Origin: Nocardioides mesophilus
Lineage (GTDB): Bacteria; Actinomycetota; Actinomycetes; Propionibacteriales; Nocardioidaceae
Assembly: GCF_014395785.1 (NCBI RefSeq)
Contig: NZ_CP060713.1
Span: forward strand, 3,810,501 to 3,874,500
Reading direction: 5' to 3'
DNA length: 64,000 bases
Below the pieces are notes generated by a model. It saw nothing but the letters and a program-made list of their open reading frames with translations, was not told where the DNA came from and did not search any database. Below are positions 26,394-34,530 of the stretch, in pieces. Numbering within the stretch: position 1 is the stretch's first letter; the number at the start of each line of letters is the position of its first letter. The translations under genes were made by a program, and so were the position numbers.

Positions 26394-28148
26394 TCAGACG
26401 ACGGTACGGCGGTCGTCGGGCAGCCGCCGGGTGAGGCCGGACCGGTCGAGGTGGTCCAGCAGCGGGAGCACCACGCGCCGGGTGGTGCCGAGCCGGCCGC
26501 GGGCCTGGCTCGCGGTGAACGGCTGCTCCAGCTCGGCGAGCCACGCCACCGCGGTCCGCTCCGCCCCGGGCCGCAGCACGATCCCGGGCGCGACGCGCAG
26601 CAGCCGGCCGGCACGGACCGCCGCGGCGACCGCCCGGGCGTCGAGGCCGAGCTCGGCGAGCCGGTCGGCGGTCGGGGCCGCGAACGGCTGGTCGCGCAGG
26701 TCCTCCTCGACGGCGTCGACCGCCGCCTCCAGGGCGGGGGGCAGGCCGGTCGTGGCGCGCGGTGCGACGACCCGGCCCCGCTCCACCCGCAACGGGGGCC
26801 GGACCACTGCCTCGACCAGTGCCGGCGAGGGCAGCCCGACGGCGTCGGCCAGCGCGCCGACCGAGAGCGCCTGGTCCAGCGGCGCGGCCGCGGCGTGGCG
26901 CGCCACCGCCTCGGCGAGCGCCGCCGCGGCCGCGTCGGCCCGGTCCGCGCTCATCAGCCAGCCGTCCGCGAGCACCGCACCGGGGGGTGGTTGCCGGACC
27001 GGCACACCGATCCGGCGGAGCAGGTCGACGGTGGCCACCTCGCGTCGCTGCACCTCCGAGGCCAGGTCGGGCGCCCCGGTGAGCGGCGCGAGCACGGCCG
27101 CCCGCTGCCGGGACGCGCCGCGTCGTCGCAACGACGGCGGCGCCGGGTCCAGCACGGTGACCCCCCACAGCCGGCGGTCACCGGGGTCCCGGAGCAGCGC
27201 CTTGTCGCCGACCCGCAGCGGCAGCGGAGCGTCCAGGGTGAGCCGCACCAGGTCGTCGGCGAGCGGCCGGCAGTGGGCGCCGACCGCGGTCGCGCCGACG
27301 TGGAACATCGGCCGCTCGGGCGGGCCGGTCGCGGCGCCACTGAGCCGGACGTCGAGGACGTCGGTGCGGTGCCAGGCGCCGGCGCTGACCAGGGCGGCGC
27401 CGCGCTCGAGGCCGGACAGGTCCTCACCCACCAGGTTCAGCGCGACCCGGGCGACCCCGGTGGCGGCGGGGACGGTCCGGCCCAGCGACTGCACCCCGCG
27501 GACCCGGACCCGGGCGCCCCCGACGCTCAGCGTGTCGCCGCGGCTGACCGTGCCGGAGGGCAGCGTCCCGGTGACCACCGTGCCTGCCCCCTTGATCGTG
27601 AACCGGCGGTCCACCCAGAGCCGTACGTCGTCGGAGGGGTCGACCGGGGGCAGCCCCCGCAGCATCGTGGCCAGACGCCCGCGCAGCTCGTCGAGGCCGG
27701 CGCCGGTGCGGCCGCTCACCGGGACCACCGGGGAGCCGCGCAGCGAGGTGCGGGCCAGCTCGTCGGTGACCCGGGCGACCATCGGGGCTGGGTCGGCCAG
27801 GTCGGACCGGGTCACCGCCACCACGCCGTGGCCGACGCCGAGCGAGTCCAGGGCGGCGAGGTGCTCCGCGGCCTGCGGCATCCACGGGTCGTCGGCCGCC
27901 ACCACGAACAGCACCGCCGGCACCGGGCCGATCCCGGCGAGCATCGTCGAGACGAACCGCTCGTGCCCCGGTACGTCGACGAACGCGACCTCGCCGAGCC
28001 CGGGCAGCTCGGTCCAGCAGTAGCCGAGCTCGATGGTGAGCCCGCGCCGGTGCTCCTCCTCGAGCCGGTCCGGGTCCGAGCCGGTGAGCGCGGTAACCAG
28101 CGTGGACTTGCCGTGGTCGACGTGACCGGCGGTGGCGACGACGTACAT
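26394..28148 (-). CDS. selB: Selenocysteine-specific elongation factor SelB
   Basis: A 584-residue translational GTPase that brings Sec-tRNA(Sec) to UGA codons and binds the SECIS hairpin in the mRNA. The GTPase domain begins MYVVATAGHVDHGKSTLV (P-loop), followed by RRGLTIELGY (switch I) and DVPGHERFV (G3). The G4 motif is TRSD rather than NKxD, as in other SelB proteins. EF-Tu-like domains 2 and 3 follow. The C-terminal about 230 residues are the winged-helix RNA-binding region, ending with a helix-turn-helix-like segment (ASQARGRLGTTRRVVLPLLD). It starts eight bases after selA and forms an operon with it. The client enzyme and tRNA are 6-9 kb away. Confidence 0.95.
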   Translation of the reverse strand: MYVVATAGHVDHGKSTLVTALTGSDPDRLEEEHRRGLTIELGYCWTELPGLGEVAFVDVPGHERFVSTMLAGIGPVPAVLFVVAADDPWMPQAAEHLAALDSLGVGHGVVAVTRSDLADPAPMVARVTDELARTSLRGSPVVPVSGRTGAGLDELRGRLATMLRGLPPVDPSDDVRLWVDRRFTIKGAGTVVTGTLPSGTVSRGDTLSVGGARVRVRGVQSLGRTVPAATGVARVALNLVGEDLSGLERGAALVSAGAWHRTDVLDVRLSGAATGPPERPMFHVGATAVGAHCRPLADDLVRLTLDAPLPLRVGDKALLRDPGDRRLWGVTVLDPAPPSLRRRGASRQRAAVLAPLTGAPDLASEVQRREVATVDLLRRIGVPVRQPPPGAVLADGWLMSADRADAAAAALAEAVARHAAAAPLDQALSVGALADAVGLPSPALVEAVVRPPLRVERGRVVAPRATTGLPPALEAAVDAVEEDLRDQPFAAPTADRLAELGLDARAVAAAVRAGRLLRVAPGIVLRPGAERTAVAWLAELEQPFTASQARGRLGTTRRVVLPLLDHLDRSGLTRRLPDDRRTVV

Positions 28149-28156
28149 GCGGCCGC

Positions 28157-29497
28157 TCAGTCCCGTCCGGCGCCGGCCGGTGCCGACGTGGGGAAGTCCG
28201 GCTGCAGCGAGAGCGCGGCGGCGCGAACGGCGGCGACCAGCGCCTCCTCGTCCTGCGCCGGGACCGCGATCAGGTCCAGCAGCAGCCTGCCGGACTCGAC
28301 GCGCCCGACGACCGGGACGGCCCCGGTGCGCAGCGGCGCGGCCAGCGCGGCCGGCACCGCCACCGCGGCGCTCGGCAGCTCGACGCCGGGGGCGCCACCG
28401 CCACCGACCGCGGCGACGGAGGGCACCGCCTCGGCGGGCAGCACGTCGGCCAGCAGGGCGGCGAGCCGGGTGGCGCGGGCGAGGAGCCCCTCGGCCGAGG
28501 CGACCAGCGCCGCGGCCACCGGGGGAGTCGGGCCGGTGAGCGTCGCCTCCAGCGCGGCCAGGGTGAGCTTGTCCACCCGCATCGCCCGGGCCAGCGGGTG
28601 CCGGCGCAGCGACTCGACGAGCCCGGCGGTGCCGAGCAGCAGCCCGCACTGCGGGCCACCGAGCAGCTTGTCCCCGGAGGCGGTGACCAGGTCGGCACCG
28701 GCACGCAGCGCGGCCGCCGCGCTCGGCTCGTCCGGCAACCGCGGGTGCGGGGCCAGCAGCCCGGAGCCGATGTCGACGACCACCGGCACCGGCAGGGTGG
28801 CGAGCTCGGCGACCGCGACCCCGGAGGTGAAGCCGGTGACCTGGAAGTTCGAGGGGTGCACCTTGAGCACGAAGGCGGTCTCCTCGTCGACGGCGGCGGC
28901 GTAGTCCGCGAGCCGCACCCGGTTCGTCGTGCCCACCTCGCGCAGCGTGGCGCCGACCGACTGCAGCAGCTCGGGGATCCGGAAGCCGTCGCCGATCTCC
29001 ACCATCTCGCCGCGGGCGATCACCAGGTTGCGGCCGGCGGCGAGCGCGCAGGTGGCCAGGGCGAGCGCGGCGGCACCGTTGTTGACCACGTGCACCCCGC
29101 CGGCGTCGGGCACCGCCGCGGCGAGCGCGGCCATCGCCGAGCGGCCGCGGCGTCCGCGCTGCCCGGTGGCCAGGTCGAGCTCGACGTCGGTGGCGCCGGC
29201 CGCGACGGTGAGGGCCTCCACCGCGGCGGGGGAGAGCGGCGCGCGGCCGAGGTTGGTGTGCACCACGACGCCGGTGGCGTTGAGCACCCGGCGCATCCCG
29301 GCCGCGGTGGCCGGCAGGGACTGCAGGGCCACGTCGGCGACCGCCGCCGGGGCGACCTCGCCGGCCCGGCAGCGCTCGAGCGTGGCGACCACGGCCTCCT
29401 TGACGAGGCGGACGCCGAGCCGGTCGGCGGCGGCGCGCAACCGCGGGTCGGCGAGCACGTGGTCGGTGCGCGGCGTCGCACGCCGGGGGTCGTCCAC
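28157..29497 (-). CDS. selA: L-seryl-tRNA(Sec) selenium transferase SelA
   Basis: A PLP enzyme of 446 residues that converts Ser-tRNA(Sec) to Sec-tRNA(Sec) with selenophosphate. The PLP-binding lysine is Lys277 in TASGDKLLGGPQCG. Other family stretches are NATGVVVHTNLGRAPLS, VVNNGAAALAL, EVGTTNRVRLADY, KVHPSNFQVTGF and DIGSGLL. The N-terminal domain that binds the tRNA is present. The GTG start at 29497 follows a strong GGAGG ribosome binding site. It is the first gene of selA-selB; the endonuclease-like gene may follow in the same transcript. Confidence 0.96.
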   Translation of the reverse strand: MDDPRRATPRTDHVLADPRLRAAADRLGVRLVKEAVVATLERCRAGEVAPAAVADVALQSLPATAAGMRRVLNATGVVVHTNLGRAPLSPAAVEALTVAAGATDVELDLATGQRGRRGRSAMAALAAAVPDAGGVHVVNNGAAALALATCALAAGRNLVIARGEMVEIGDGFRIPELLQSVGATLREVGTTNRVRLADYAAAVDEETAFVLKVHPSNFQVTGFTSGVAVAELATLPVPVVVDIGSGLLAPHPRLPDEPSAAAALRAGADLVTASGDKLLGGPQCGLLLGTAGLVESLRRHPLARAMRVDKLTLAALEATLTGPTPPVAAALVASAEGLLARATRLAALLADVLPAEAVPSVAAVGGGGAPGVELPSAAVAVPAALAAPLRTGAVPVVGRVESGRLLLDLIAVPAQDEEALVAAVRAAALSLQPDFPTSAPAGAGRD

Positions 29498-29584
29498 GTG
29501 CAGCTCCTCCCTCGGTCGGCGGGGCCCGGCGGCGGACGCCGTACCCCGGCCCGAGAATAGGCCAGCCGCCCAACGCGATCGCGC

Positions 29585-31006
29585 TCAGGACGTCGCCACC
29601 GGGAGCTCCACCGCGAGGCGCGCCCCGGCGGAGGTGTCGAGCACCCGGATATCGCCGCCGTGCCGGCGCGCGATGCTCCGGGCGATCGCCAGGCCCAACC
29701 CCGTGCCGGCGCGGCCGGCCCGGTCGCTGCGGCCGGACGGGTCGGTCCCGTCGACCCCGCCGCCGCTCGCCAGCCTGGCCCGGCCGGGGTCCACTCTGGC
29801 GAACCGTTCGAAGACCCGCTCGCGCTGGTCGGCGGGGATGCCGGGGCCGTCGTCGCGGACCTCGAGGTACGCCGTGCGCTCGTCGCAGTGCAGCGACAGC
29901 CGGATCGTCGTCGACGCGTGGGCCAGCGCGTTGTCGAGCAGGTTGCGCACCAGCCGGCCGAGCTCGTCGGCACTGCCCCGCAGCGGCGCCGCCGAGACCG
30001 CGGAGGTGTCGACGGCCACTCCGGCCCGCCGGCCCTCGCGCGCGGCCCGGGACGCCTCCTCCAGCACCACCGCGTCGAGGTCGACCAGCCGGTGGTCGAC
30101 GCTCTGCGGCCCGGCGTCGTCGCGGGCCAGCCACAAAAGGTCGCGGACCAGCCGTTCCATCGCCTCCACGTCGAGCAGCAGGTCCGGCGCCAGGGTCGGC
30201 CAGGCGGCGTCGTCGGGGTGCGCGAGCGCCACCTCGAGCTGCGCCCGCAGGGCGGTCAGCGGTGTCTGCAGCTCGTGGGAGGCGTCGCCGACCAGCTCGC
30301 GCTGCCGGGACAGAGCCGCCTCGAGCCGCGCCAGCATCGCGTTCATCGTCACCGCCAGCCGGCTCACCTCGTCGTCCGTCGCCGGGACCGCGAGCCGGTT
30401 CCCCGCCGCGTGCTCGGAGATCTCGGTCACCTCGCGTCTCAGGTCCTCGACGGGTCGCAGCGCCCGGCCGACCACCGCCCGGGCGCCGAAGGCGACCAGC
30501 ACGAGGAGCAGCGGAATCCCCAGCAGGAGGCTGCGTCGCAGCGTCGTGACGGGTTCCCGGACGGACTCGGGACTGGCTCCGATGTACACCGTGACGGGTC
30601 CCTGGGCAGTGGATGCCCGCAGCACCCACACCCGGTAGTCCTCGACGTCGGAGTCGTCGGGTACGCCGTGCATCACGCGCAGCTCGGGGCCGGCCGAGGC
30701 TGGCGGGGTCCGCGACACCGGGCCGGCCCCGGCCAGCCCGGAGGAGGCGGCGAGCACGGTGCCGTCGGCGGCGACCACCTGGGCCATCCCGTCCTCGCCG
30801 ACGTTGGTGATCCGGCGCGGCAGCCGGCCGGCCGCGGCCTGCTGCGCCAACGTCTCCGCCCGGGCCCGGGCGAGGGTGTCCCGGTCGTTGCGCAGCGAGT
30901 GGCCGAGCACGGCGAGCAGGCCCCAGGCGGCGGCGGTCAGCGCCACCGCGACGACGAGGGTCGCGAGCACGGTGATGCGACCGCGCACGGACACCGGCCA
31001 CCGCAC
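29585..31006 (-). CDS. Two-component sensor histidine kinase
   Basis: A 473-residue membrane histidine kinase. Transmembrane segment 1 (about 12-34) and segment 2 (about 160-176) flank a roughly 120-residue extracellular sensor region. A HAMP linker follows (177-230). The dimerisation/phosphoacceptor motif DASHELQTPLTALR has His244. The catalytic ATPase has N-box NLLDNALAHA, G1 DDGPGIP and G2 GTGLGLAI, with a Gly/Asp-rich insertion between F-box and G2. The GTG start lies three bases after the stop of the response-regulator gene, so the two form an operon. The signal is unknown; the divergent exported proteins at 31.8-33 kb are likely targets. Confidence 0.92.
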   Translation of the reverse strand: MRWPVSVRGRITVLATLVVAVALTAAAWGLLAVLGHSLRNDRDTLARARAETLAQQAAAGRLPRRITNVGEDGMAQVVAADGTVLAASSGLAGAGPVSRTPPASAGPELRVMHGVPDDSDVEDYRVWVLRASTAQGPVTVYIGASPESVREPVTTLRRSLLLGIPLLLVLVAFGARAVVGRALRPVEDLRREVTEISEHAAGNRLAVPATDDEVSRLAVTMNAMLARLEAALSRQRELVGDASHELQTPLTALRAQLEVALAHPDDAAWPTLAPDLLLDVEAMERLVRDLLWLARDDAGPQSVDHRLVDLDAVVLEEASRAAREGRRAGVAVDTSAVSAAPLRGSADELGRLVRNLLDNALAHASTTIRLSLHCDERTAYLEVRDDGPGIPADQRERVFERFARVDPGRARLASGGGVDGTDPSGRSDRAGRAGTGLGLAIARSIARRHGGDIRVLDTSAGARLAVELPVATS

Positions 31007-31009
31007 CGC

Positions 31010-31699
31010 TCAGCCCTCGGTATGCACGGGCTCGTCGGCGAGCCGGTAGCCGACCAGCCGGACGGTCTGAAGGCTGGCGGTGCCGAACGGCTGGTCGATC
31101 CGGCGGCGCAGCTGTGCGACGTACACCTCGACGATGTTCGGGTCGCCCTCGTAGCCGAAGTCCCAGACGTGCTCGAGGATCTCGCGCTTGGGCACCACCT
31201 CGCCGGCGCGGCGGATGAGGTACTCCAGCAGCGCGAACTGTCGCGGGGTCAGCTCCACCGGCGTCCCGTCGCGGCGCACCTGGTGGGTGGCGGGATCGAG
31301 CTCCAGCCCTCCGGCGCGCAGCACCGGCGGCCGGGTGCTGCCGCCGCGGCGCAGCAGTGCCCGCAGCCGCGCCAGCAGCACGACGTAGGAGAACGGCTTG
31401 GCGAGGTGGTCGTCGGCGCCGCTGTCCAGGGCGCGCGCCACCTCGGCGCTGTCGGTGCGCGCGGTGAGCATCAGCACCGGCGTCCAGTTCCCCGCGGCGC
31501 GCAGCCGGGTGCACAGCTCGATGCCGTCGAGGCCGGGCAGCATCACGTCGAGGACCATCACGTCGTACGGGTTCTCCCGTGCCAGCCACTCCGCCTCGGC
31601 TCCGTCGCCGGCGGTGTCCACGGCGAACCCCTCGGCCTCGAGCCCGCGGCGCAGGGCGTCGACGAGTCGCGCGTCGTCGTCGACCACCAGCAGCCGCAT
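31010..31699 (-). CDS. OmpR-family response regulator
   Basis: A 229-residue response regulator. The receiver domain has acidic residues in VVDDDARLV, phosphoacceptor Asp51 in VLDVMLPGLDG and Lys in DHLAKPFSYVVLL. The C-terminal winged helix-turn-helix DNA-binding domain contains LTPRQFALLEYLIRRAGEVV and VEVYVAQLRRRI. The ATG at 31699 is used; a GTG six bases earlier is also possible. It is the first gene of the operon with the histidine kinase and is divergent from the gene at 31840, the usual arrangement for autoregulation of the shared promoter region. Confidence 0.93.
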   Translation of the reverse strand: MRLLVVDDDARLVDALRRGLEAEGFAVDTAGDGAEAEWLARENPYDVMVLDVMLPGLDGIELCTRLRAAGNWTPVLMLTARTDSAEVARALDSGADDHLAKPFSYVVLLARLRALLRRGGSTRPPVLRAGGLELDPATHQVRRDGTPVELTPRQFALLEYLIRRAGEVVPKREILEHVWDFGYEGDPNIVEVYVAQLRRRIDQPFGTASLQTVRLVGYRLADEPVHTEG

Positions 31700-31839
31700 G
31701 CCCACAGCGTGACACGCGCCGGCTGAAGGCCCGCTGAGCCGCGACGACCCAGGATGAGTGTTCAGGCTGGCTTCAGCACCCGCGGAGCAGGATCGGGCGG
31801 GCCGGGCGTCGAGGTCCGGCCCGGACCGGGAGGTGCCAG

Positions 31840-32604
31840 ATGAGGACGTCCACGACGAGAACGGCCACGATCGCGGTCTGCACGGTGGCGGCGGTGGGGC
31901 TCGGCGTGGCCGCGTCGGCCCAGGCGGGCGGCACGGCGGTGCACAGCTCCGCGAGCGCTGCCACCCGCAGCACCCCGCCGCCGCCGACGCTGCCCCGTCC
32001 CCGGGATTTCGTCAGGGTCGTCGACAACCCCTACCTGCCTTTCGTGCCGGGCACCCGCTGGGTCTACAAGGGGTACGGCGAGGAGGCCGGCGAGCGGAAC
32101 GTCGTGATGGTGCTGCACCGGACCAAGGTGATCGAGGGCATCACCGCGACGGTGGTGCACGACGTGGTGCTGGAGGGCAAGAAGGTCACCGAGGACACCC
32201 GCGACTGGTACGCACAGGACCGGCTGGGCAACGTCTGGTACCTCGGCGAACGCAGCAAGGAGTTCCAGGACGGGAAGGTCGACACGTCCGGCTCGTGGCA
32301 GGCGGGCGTGAACGGCGCGAAGGCCGGCATCCTGATGCCGGCCGACCCGGTCCTCGACCGCAGCTACGCACAGGAGTTCGAGCCGGGCGACGCGGAGGAC
32401 CAGGCCAAGGTGATCGACCTCGACGGCCAGATCGGAGTGCCGTTCGGGCACTTCGACCACGTCCGGGTGACGAGCGAGAGCTCGGCGCTGGAGCCGAAGG
32501 TGGTAGAGCTGAAGTTCTACGCGAAGGGCGTCGGTGTTGCGTCCGAGATCCAGACCAGCCCCCGGTACGCCCGGACCGCGCTGGTGAAGATGACGAAGCA
32601 GTGA
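31840..32604 (+). CDS. Exported protein of unknown function, next to two-component system
   Basis: A 254-residue protein that I do not recognise by function. A Sec signal peptide (TIAVCTVAAVGLGVAASAQA) covers the first 29 residues. The mature part contains DNPYLPFVPGTRWVYKG and a long beta-strand-rich region with WYAQDRLGNVWYLGE. This is a pattern of actinobacterial secreted proteins of about 250 residues, probably a beta-barrel-like lipocalin-type fold (inference). The C-terminus has no anchor. It precedes the PepSY-like gene by 20 bases. The position opposite the OmpR-type regulator suggests regulation by that system. Confidence 0.78.
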   Translation: MRTSTTRTATIAVCTVAAVGLGVAASAQAGGTAVHSSASAATRSTPPPPTLPRPRDFVRVVDNPYLPFVPGTRWVYKGYGEEAGERNVVMVLHRTKVIEGITATVVHDVVLEGKKVTEDTRDWYAQDRLGNVWYLGERSKEFQDGKVDTSGSWQAGVNGAKAGILMPADPVLDRSYAQEFEPGDAEDQAKVIDLDGQIGVPFGHFDHVRVTSESSALEPKVVELKFYAKGVGVASEIQTSPRYARTALVKMTKQ

Positions 32605-32624
32605 CCCGCAGGAGCAGAGGAGTG

Positions 32625-32951
32625 ATGGGCATGAGGCGCACGCGGAAGCTGGTCGCGGCCGGCGTGGTCGGCACTGTGGTGGCGATCGGGGCCGGTGGAG
32701 CCGCCCTCGCCAGCGGGGCCGCGGACGGCGGTGACGACGGCGACGTCACGGTGACCGGGTCGCAGGCCGACCGGGCCACCAAGGCAGCACTCGAGATCAC
32801 CGGCGGGGGACGGGCGAACTCGGTGGAACGCGACCCCGAGAACGGCGCCACCTGGGAGGTCGAGGTGACCAAGCCCGACGGCGACACCGTCGACGTGCGC
32901 CTGGACGGGCGCTACCAGCTGGTCGTGGTGGAGGGTGACTCGGGCAGCTAG
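32625..32951 (+). CDS. Small exported PepSY-domain protein
   Basis: A 108-residue protein with a signal peptide (RTRKLVAAGVVGTVVAIGAG) and a single PepSY-like domain in the last 60 residues, with TKAALEITGGG, VERDPENGATWEVEV and DGRYQLVVVE. PepSY domains often inhibit proteases or modulate cell-surface enzymes, and are frequently encoded beside two-component systems. The start ATG at 32625 is one of several in-frame candidates (GTG 32622, ATG 32631); the upstream sequence GCAGGAGCAGAGGAG serves as ribosome binding site. It is co-oriented with the exported protein just upstream. Confidence 0.82.
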   Translation: MGMRRTRKLVAAGVVGTVVAIGAGGAALASGAADGGDDGDVTVTGSQADRATKAALEITGGGRANSVERDPENGATWEVEVTKPDGDTVDVRLDGRYQLVVVEGDSGS

Positions 32952-32977
32952 GCACCTGCCACGCGGCCGACCCCGGC

Positions 32978-33547
32978 TCAGCGCTCGACGAGCCCGGAGG
33001 ACCTGGCTGCCGAGGCGTCAACGGGAACCTCCTCGTCGTCGCGCTGACGGTGCGCAGGCGACGGCGCTGGGGTGCCGTTCTCGACCGGGGCATCGCCCAC
33101 GAACACGAAACGCTTGTAGGTGAGGTAGCGGAACACGGTGCCCAGGGCCAGCCCGATGACGTTCGCGGAGATGTTGTCCGCGAGTCGGCTGGTGAGCCCG
33201 AGCAGGTCGTGGGAGATGGTCAGGGTCACGACCGAGAACCCGAACCCGACGACGTTGAACGCGACAAACAGGGTCACTTCGCGGCGCCGGTTGCCCGACG
33301 GCCGGTCGCGCCACGTCAGCGTCTTGTTGCCCACGTAGGTGACGCACATGGCCGCAACGACCGCGACGGTGCGAGCCACGGACGGGTCAAGCGTCGCGAA
33401 CGGGTGCAGCGAGCGGAGCACGTTGAACGCGGCCACGTCGACGACGTACCCGGTGCCGCCGACCGCGAGGAACGTGAGGACCTCCCGGGTGAGGAACCGG
33501 TCCATGATCCGACGCAGCCGCGCAGGGAGGAGGTCAAGCAGCGACAT
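32978..33547 (-). CDS. GtrA-family membrane protein
   Basis: A 189-residue protein with four hydrophobic helices, the GtrA/DPMS topology. Family stretches are FLAVGGTGYVVDVAAFNVLR, TYVGNKTLTWRD, VAFNVVGFGFSVV and FRYLTYKRFVF. Members are thought to flip or help transfer lipid-linked sugars for cell-wall glycan modification. The C-terminal 40 residues are hydrophilic and cytoplasmic. It lies 36 bases downstream of the PAP2 phosphatase gene on the same strand. Together they suggest a small membrane-lipid/glycan unit, although no glycosyltransferase is nearby. Confidence 0.88.
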   Translation of the reverse strand: MSLLDLLPARLRRIMDRFLTREVLTFLAVGGTGYVVDVAAFNVLRSLHPFATLDPSVARTVAVVAAMCVTYVGNKTLTWRDRPSGNRRREVTLFVAFNVVGFGFSVVTLTISHDLLGLTSRLADNISANVIGLALGTVFRYLTYKRFVFVGDAPVENGTPAPSPAHRQRDDEEVPVDASAARSSGLVER

Positions 33548-33583
33548 GCTGCCCGCCGCGCTCTGAACCGGGGGTCGGCACCA

Positions 33584-34222
33584 TCAGACGGCCTCGTGTC
33601 CAGGTGTTGTACCGGGTTCGCGGTGGTCGGCGTCCTCGTTCGTGACGAGTGGACGCAGCGGTGTGCGTGCCAGCGCTTCGACGATGCGGACCAGGACGGG
33701 GCGCACGGCCAGGTAGGTCGCCACGGTGACGGCGGCTCCGAAGAGCAGTCCGGCGATGACGTCGAGCGGGAAGTGTGCCCCGACGTACACCCTGGTGAAC
33801 GCCAGGAGGACGGCTGCGGCGAGGGTGATCAGACCCAGCCGTCGATGGGTGAGCAAAACTCCGGCGGCGACGGCGCCCGCCATCACGGCGTGGTCGCTGG
33901 GGAACGAGAAATCGTGGCTGCGTGCGACGAGCACCAGCGCGTGAGGGAACACCGCGTACGGGCGGGCCTCGTGCACGAGCCGGCCCAGCGGCTGGTTCAG
34001 ACCGAGCGCAACCAACGCGCCGACGGGCGCCCACGATGCGGCCGCCATCGCCCGGGGGTTCGGGTTGGCGCGTGCGGTCCACCAGCCGAGCGCCAGGATG
34101 GCCGCGAACAGGAGCACGCCGTACTGCGCGTAGAGGCGGAACGGTTCGTGCAGACCCGGGGTGTGCCGGGCGAGCTCGTTGACGGGGAGGAACCAGTCAC
34201 GTTGCAGGTGCTGCCACATCAC
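33584..34222 (-). CDS. PAP2-family membrane phosphatase
   Basis: A 212-residue integral membrane protein of the PAP2 superfamily, the kind that dephosphorylates undecaprenyl pyrophosphate or phosphatidic acid. The three active-site motifs are visible: RLVHEARPYAV (motif 1, Arg-Pro), FSFPSDHAVMAG (PSDH, motif 2) and TRVYVGAHFPLDVIAG (motif 3, Arg and His). Five to six helices match the family. A carrier-lipid recycling role (BcrC-like) is inferred, not shown. The next gene on this strand is GtrA. Upstream lies the tRNA-Sec gene, transcribed in the same direction. Confidence 0.9.
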   Translation of the reverse strand: MMWQHLQRDWFLPVNELARHTPGLHEPFRLYAQYGVLLFAAILALGWWTARANPNPRAMAAASWAPVGALVALGLNQPLGRLVHEARPYAVFPHALVLVARSHDFSFPSDHAVMAGAVAAGVLLTHRRLGLITLAAAVLLAFTRVYVGAHFPLDVIAGLLFGAAVTVATYLAVRPVLVRIVEALARTPLRPLVTNEDADHREPGTTPGHEAV

Positions 34223-34367
34223 GGGTCACCCGCCCCGCACGCCGAGGGGGGAGGGGTCGCACCCAGGTGCCGGTCGCGAAGGTCAGGTCGCACGTTCATC
34301 GTCTAGGACGCTAGGCCGACCACATGACCGCAGCATGAAGGTTTGCGAGCGTGCCGGGATGAAGACA

Positions 34368-34462
34368 TGGCGGAGGCGGACGGGAATCGAACCCGCCGGA
34401 CCCGGATACCGGGCCCCTACGGTTTTGAGGACCGCGCCCGTCACCAGACGAGGAACGCCTCC
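34368..34462 (-). tRNA. selC: Selenocysteine tRNA, anticodon UCA
   Basis: A 95-base minus-strand gene with an encoded CCA end. The 5' end is GGAGGCGT, pairing with CCGCCTCC at the 3' end (8-base acceptor stem with one mismatch at position 8). The D-arm is CTCGTC-TGGT-GACGGG: six pairs and a four-base loop, typical of tRNA-Sec. The anticodon loop is CCTCAAA with TCA at 34428-34426, which reads UGA. A long variable arm (GGGCCCGG/CCGGGTCC) follows and the T-loop is TTCGATT. Length, six-pair D-stem and UCA anticodon exclude Ser, Leu and Tyr tRNAs. It is divergent from selD. Confidence 0.96.
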
Positions 34463-34530
34463 GCGCACACCCTAGAGGTCTGCCTCGCCCCGTGAGGTCG
34501 GGGGGACCGGGGGAGTCGTAGGTTGGGCCG

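Noticed and set aside
26394-31715. A continuous minus-strand frame joining selB with the region up to the response regulator
   Set aside because: selB begins at 28148; upstream of that the real genes (selA, kinase, regulator) lie in other frames.
34223-34367. Possible small gene or attachment site next to tRNA-Sec
   Set aside because: No direct repeat of the tRNA 3' end, no integrase and no credible short reading frame seen.
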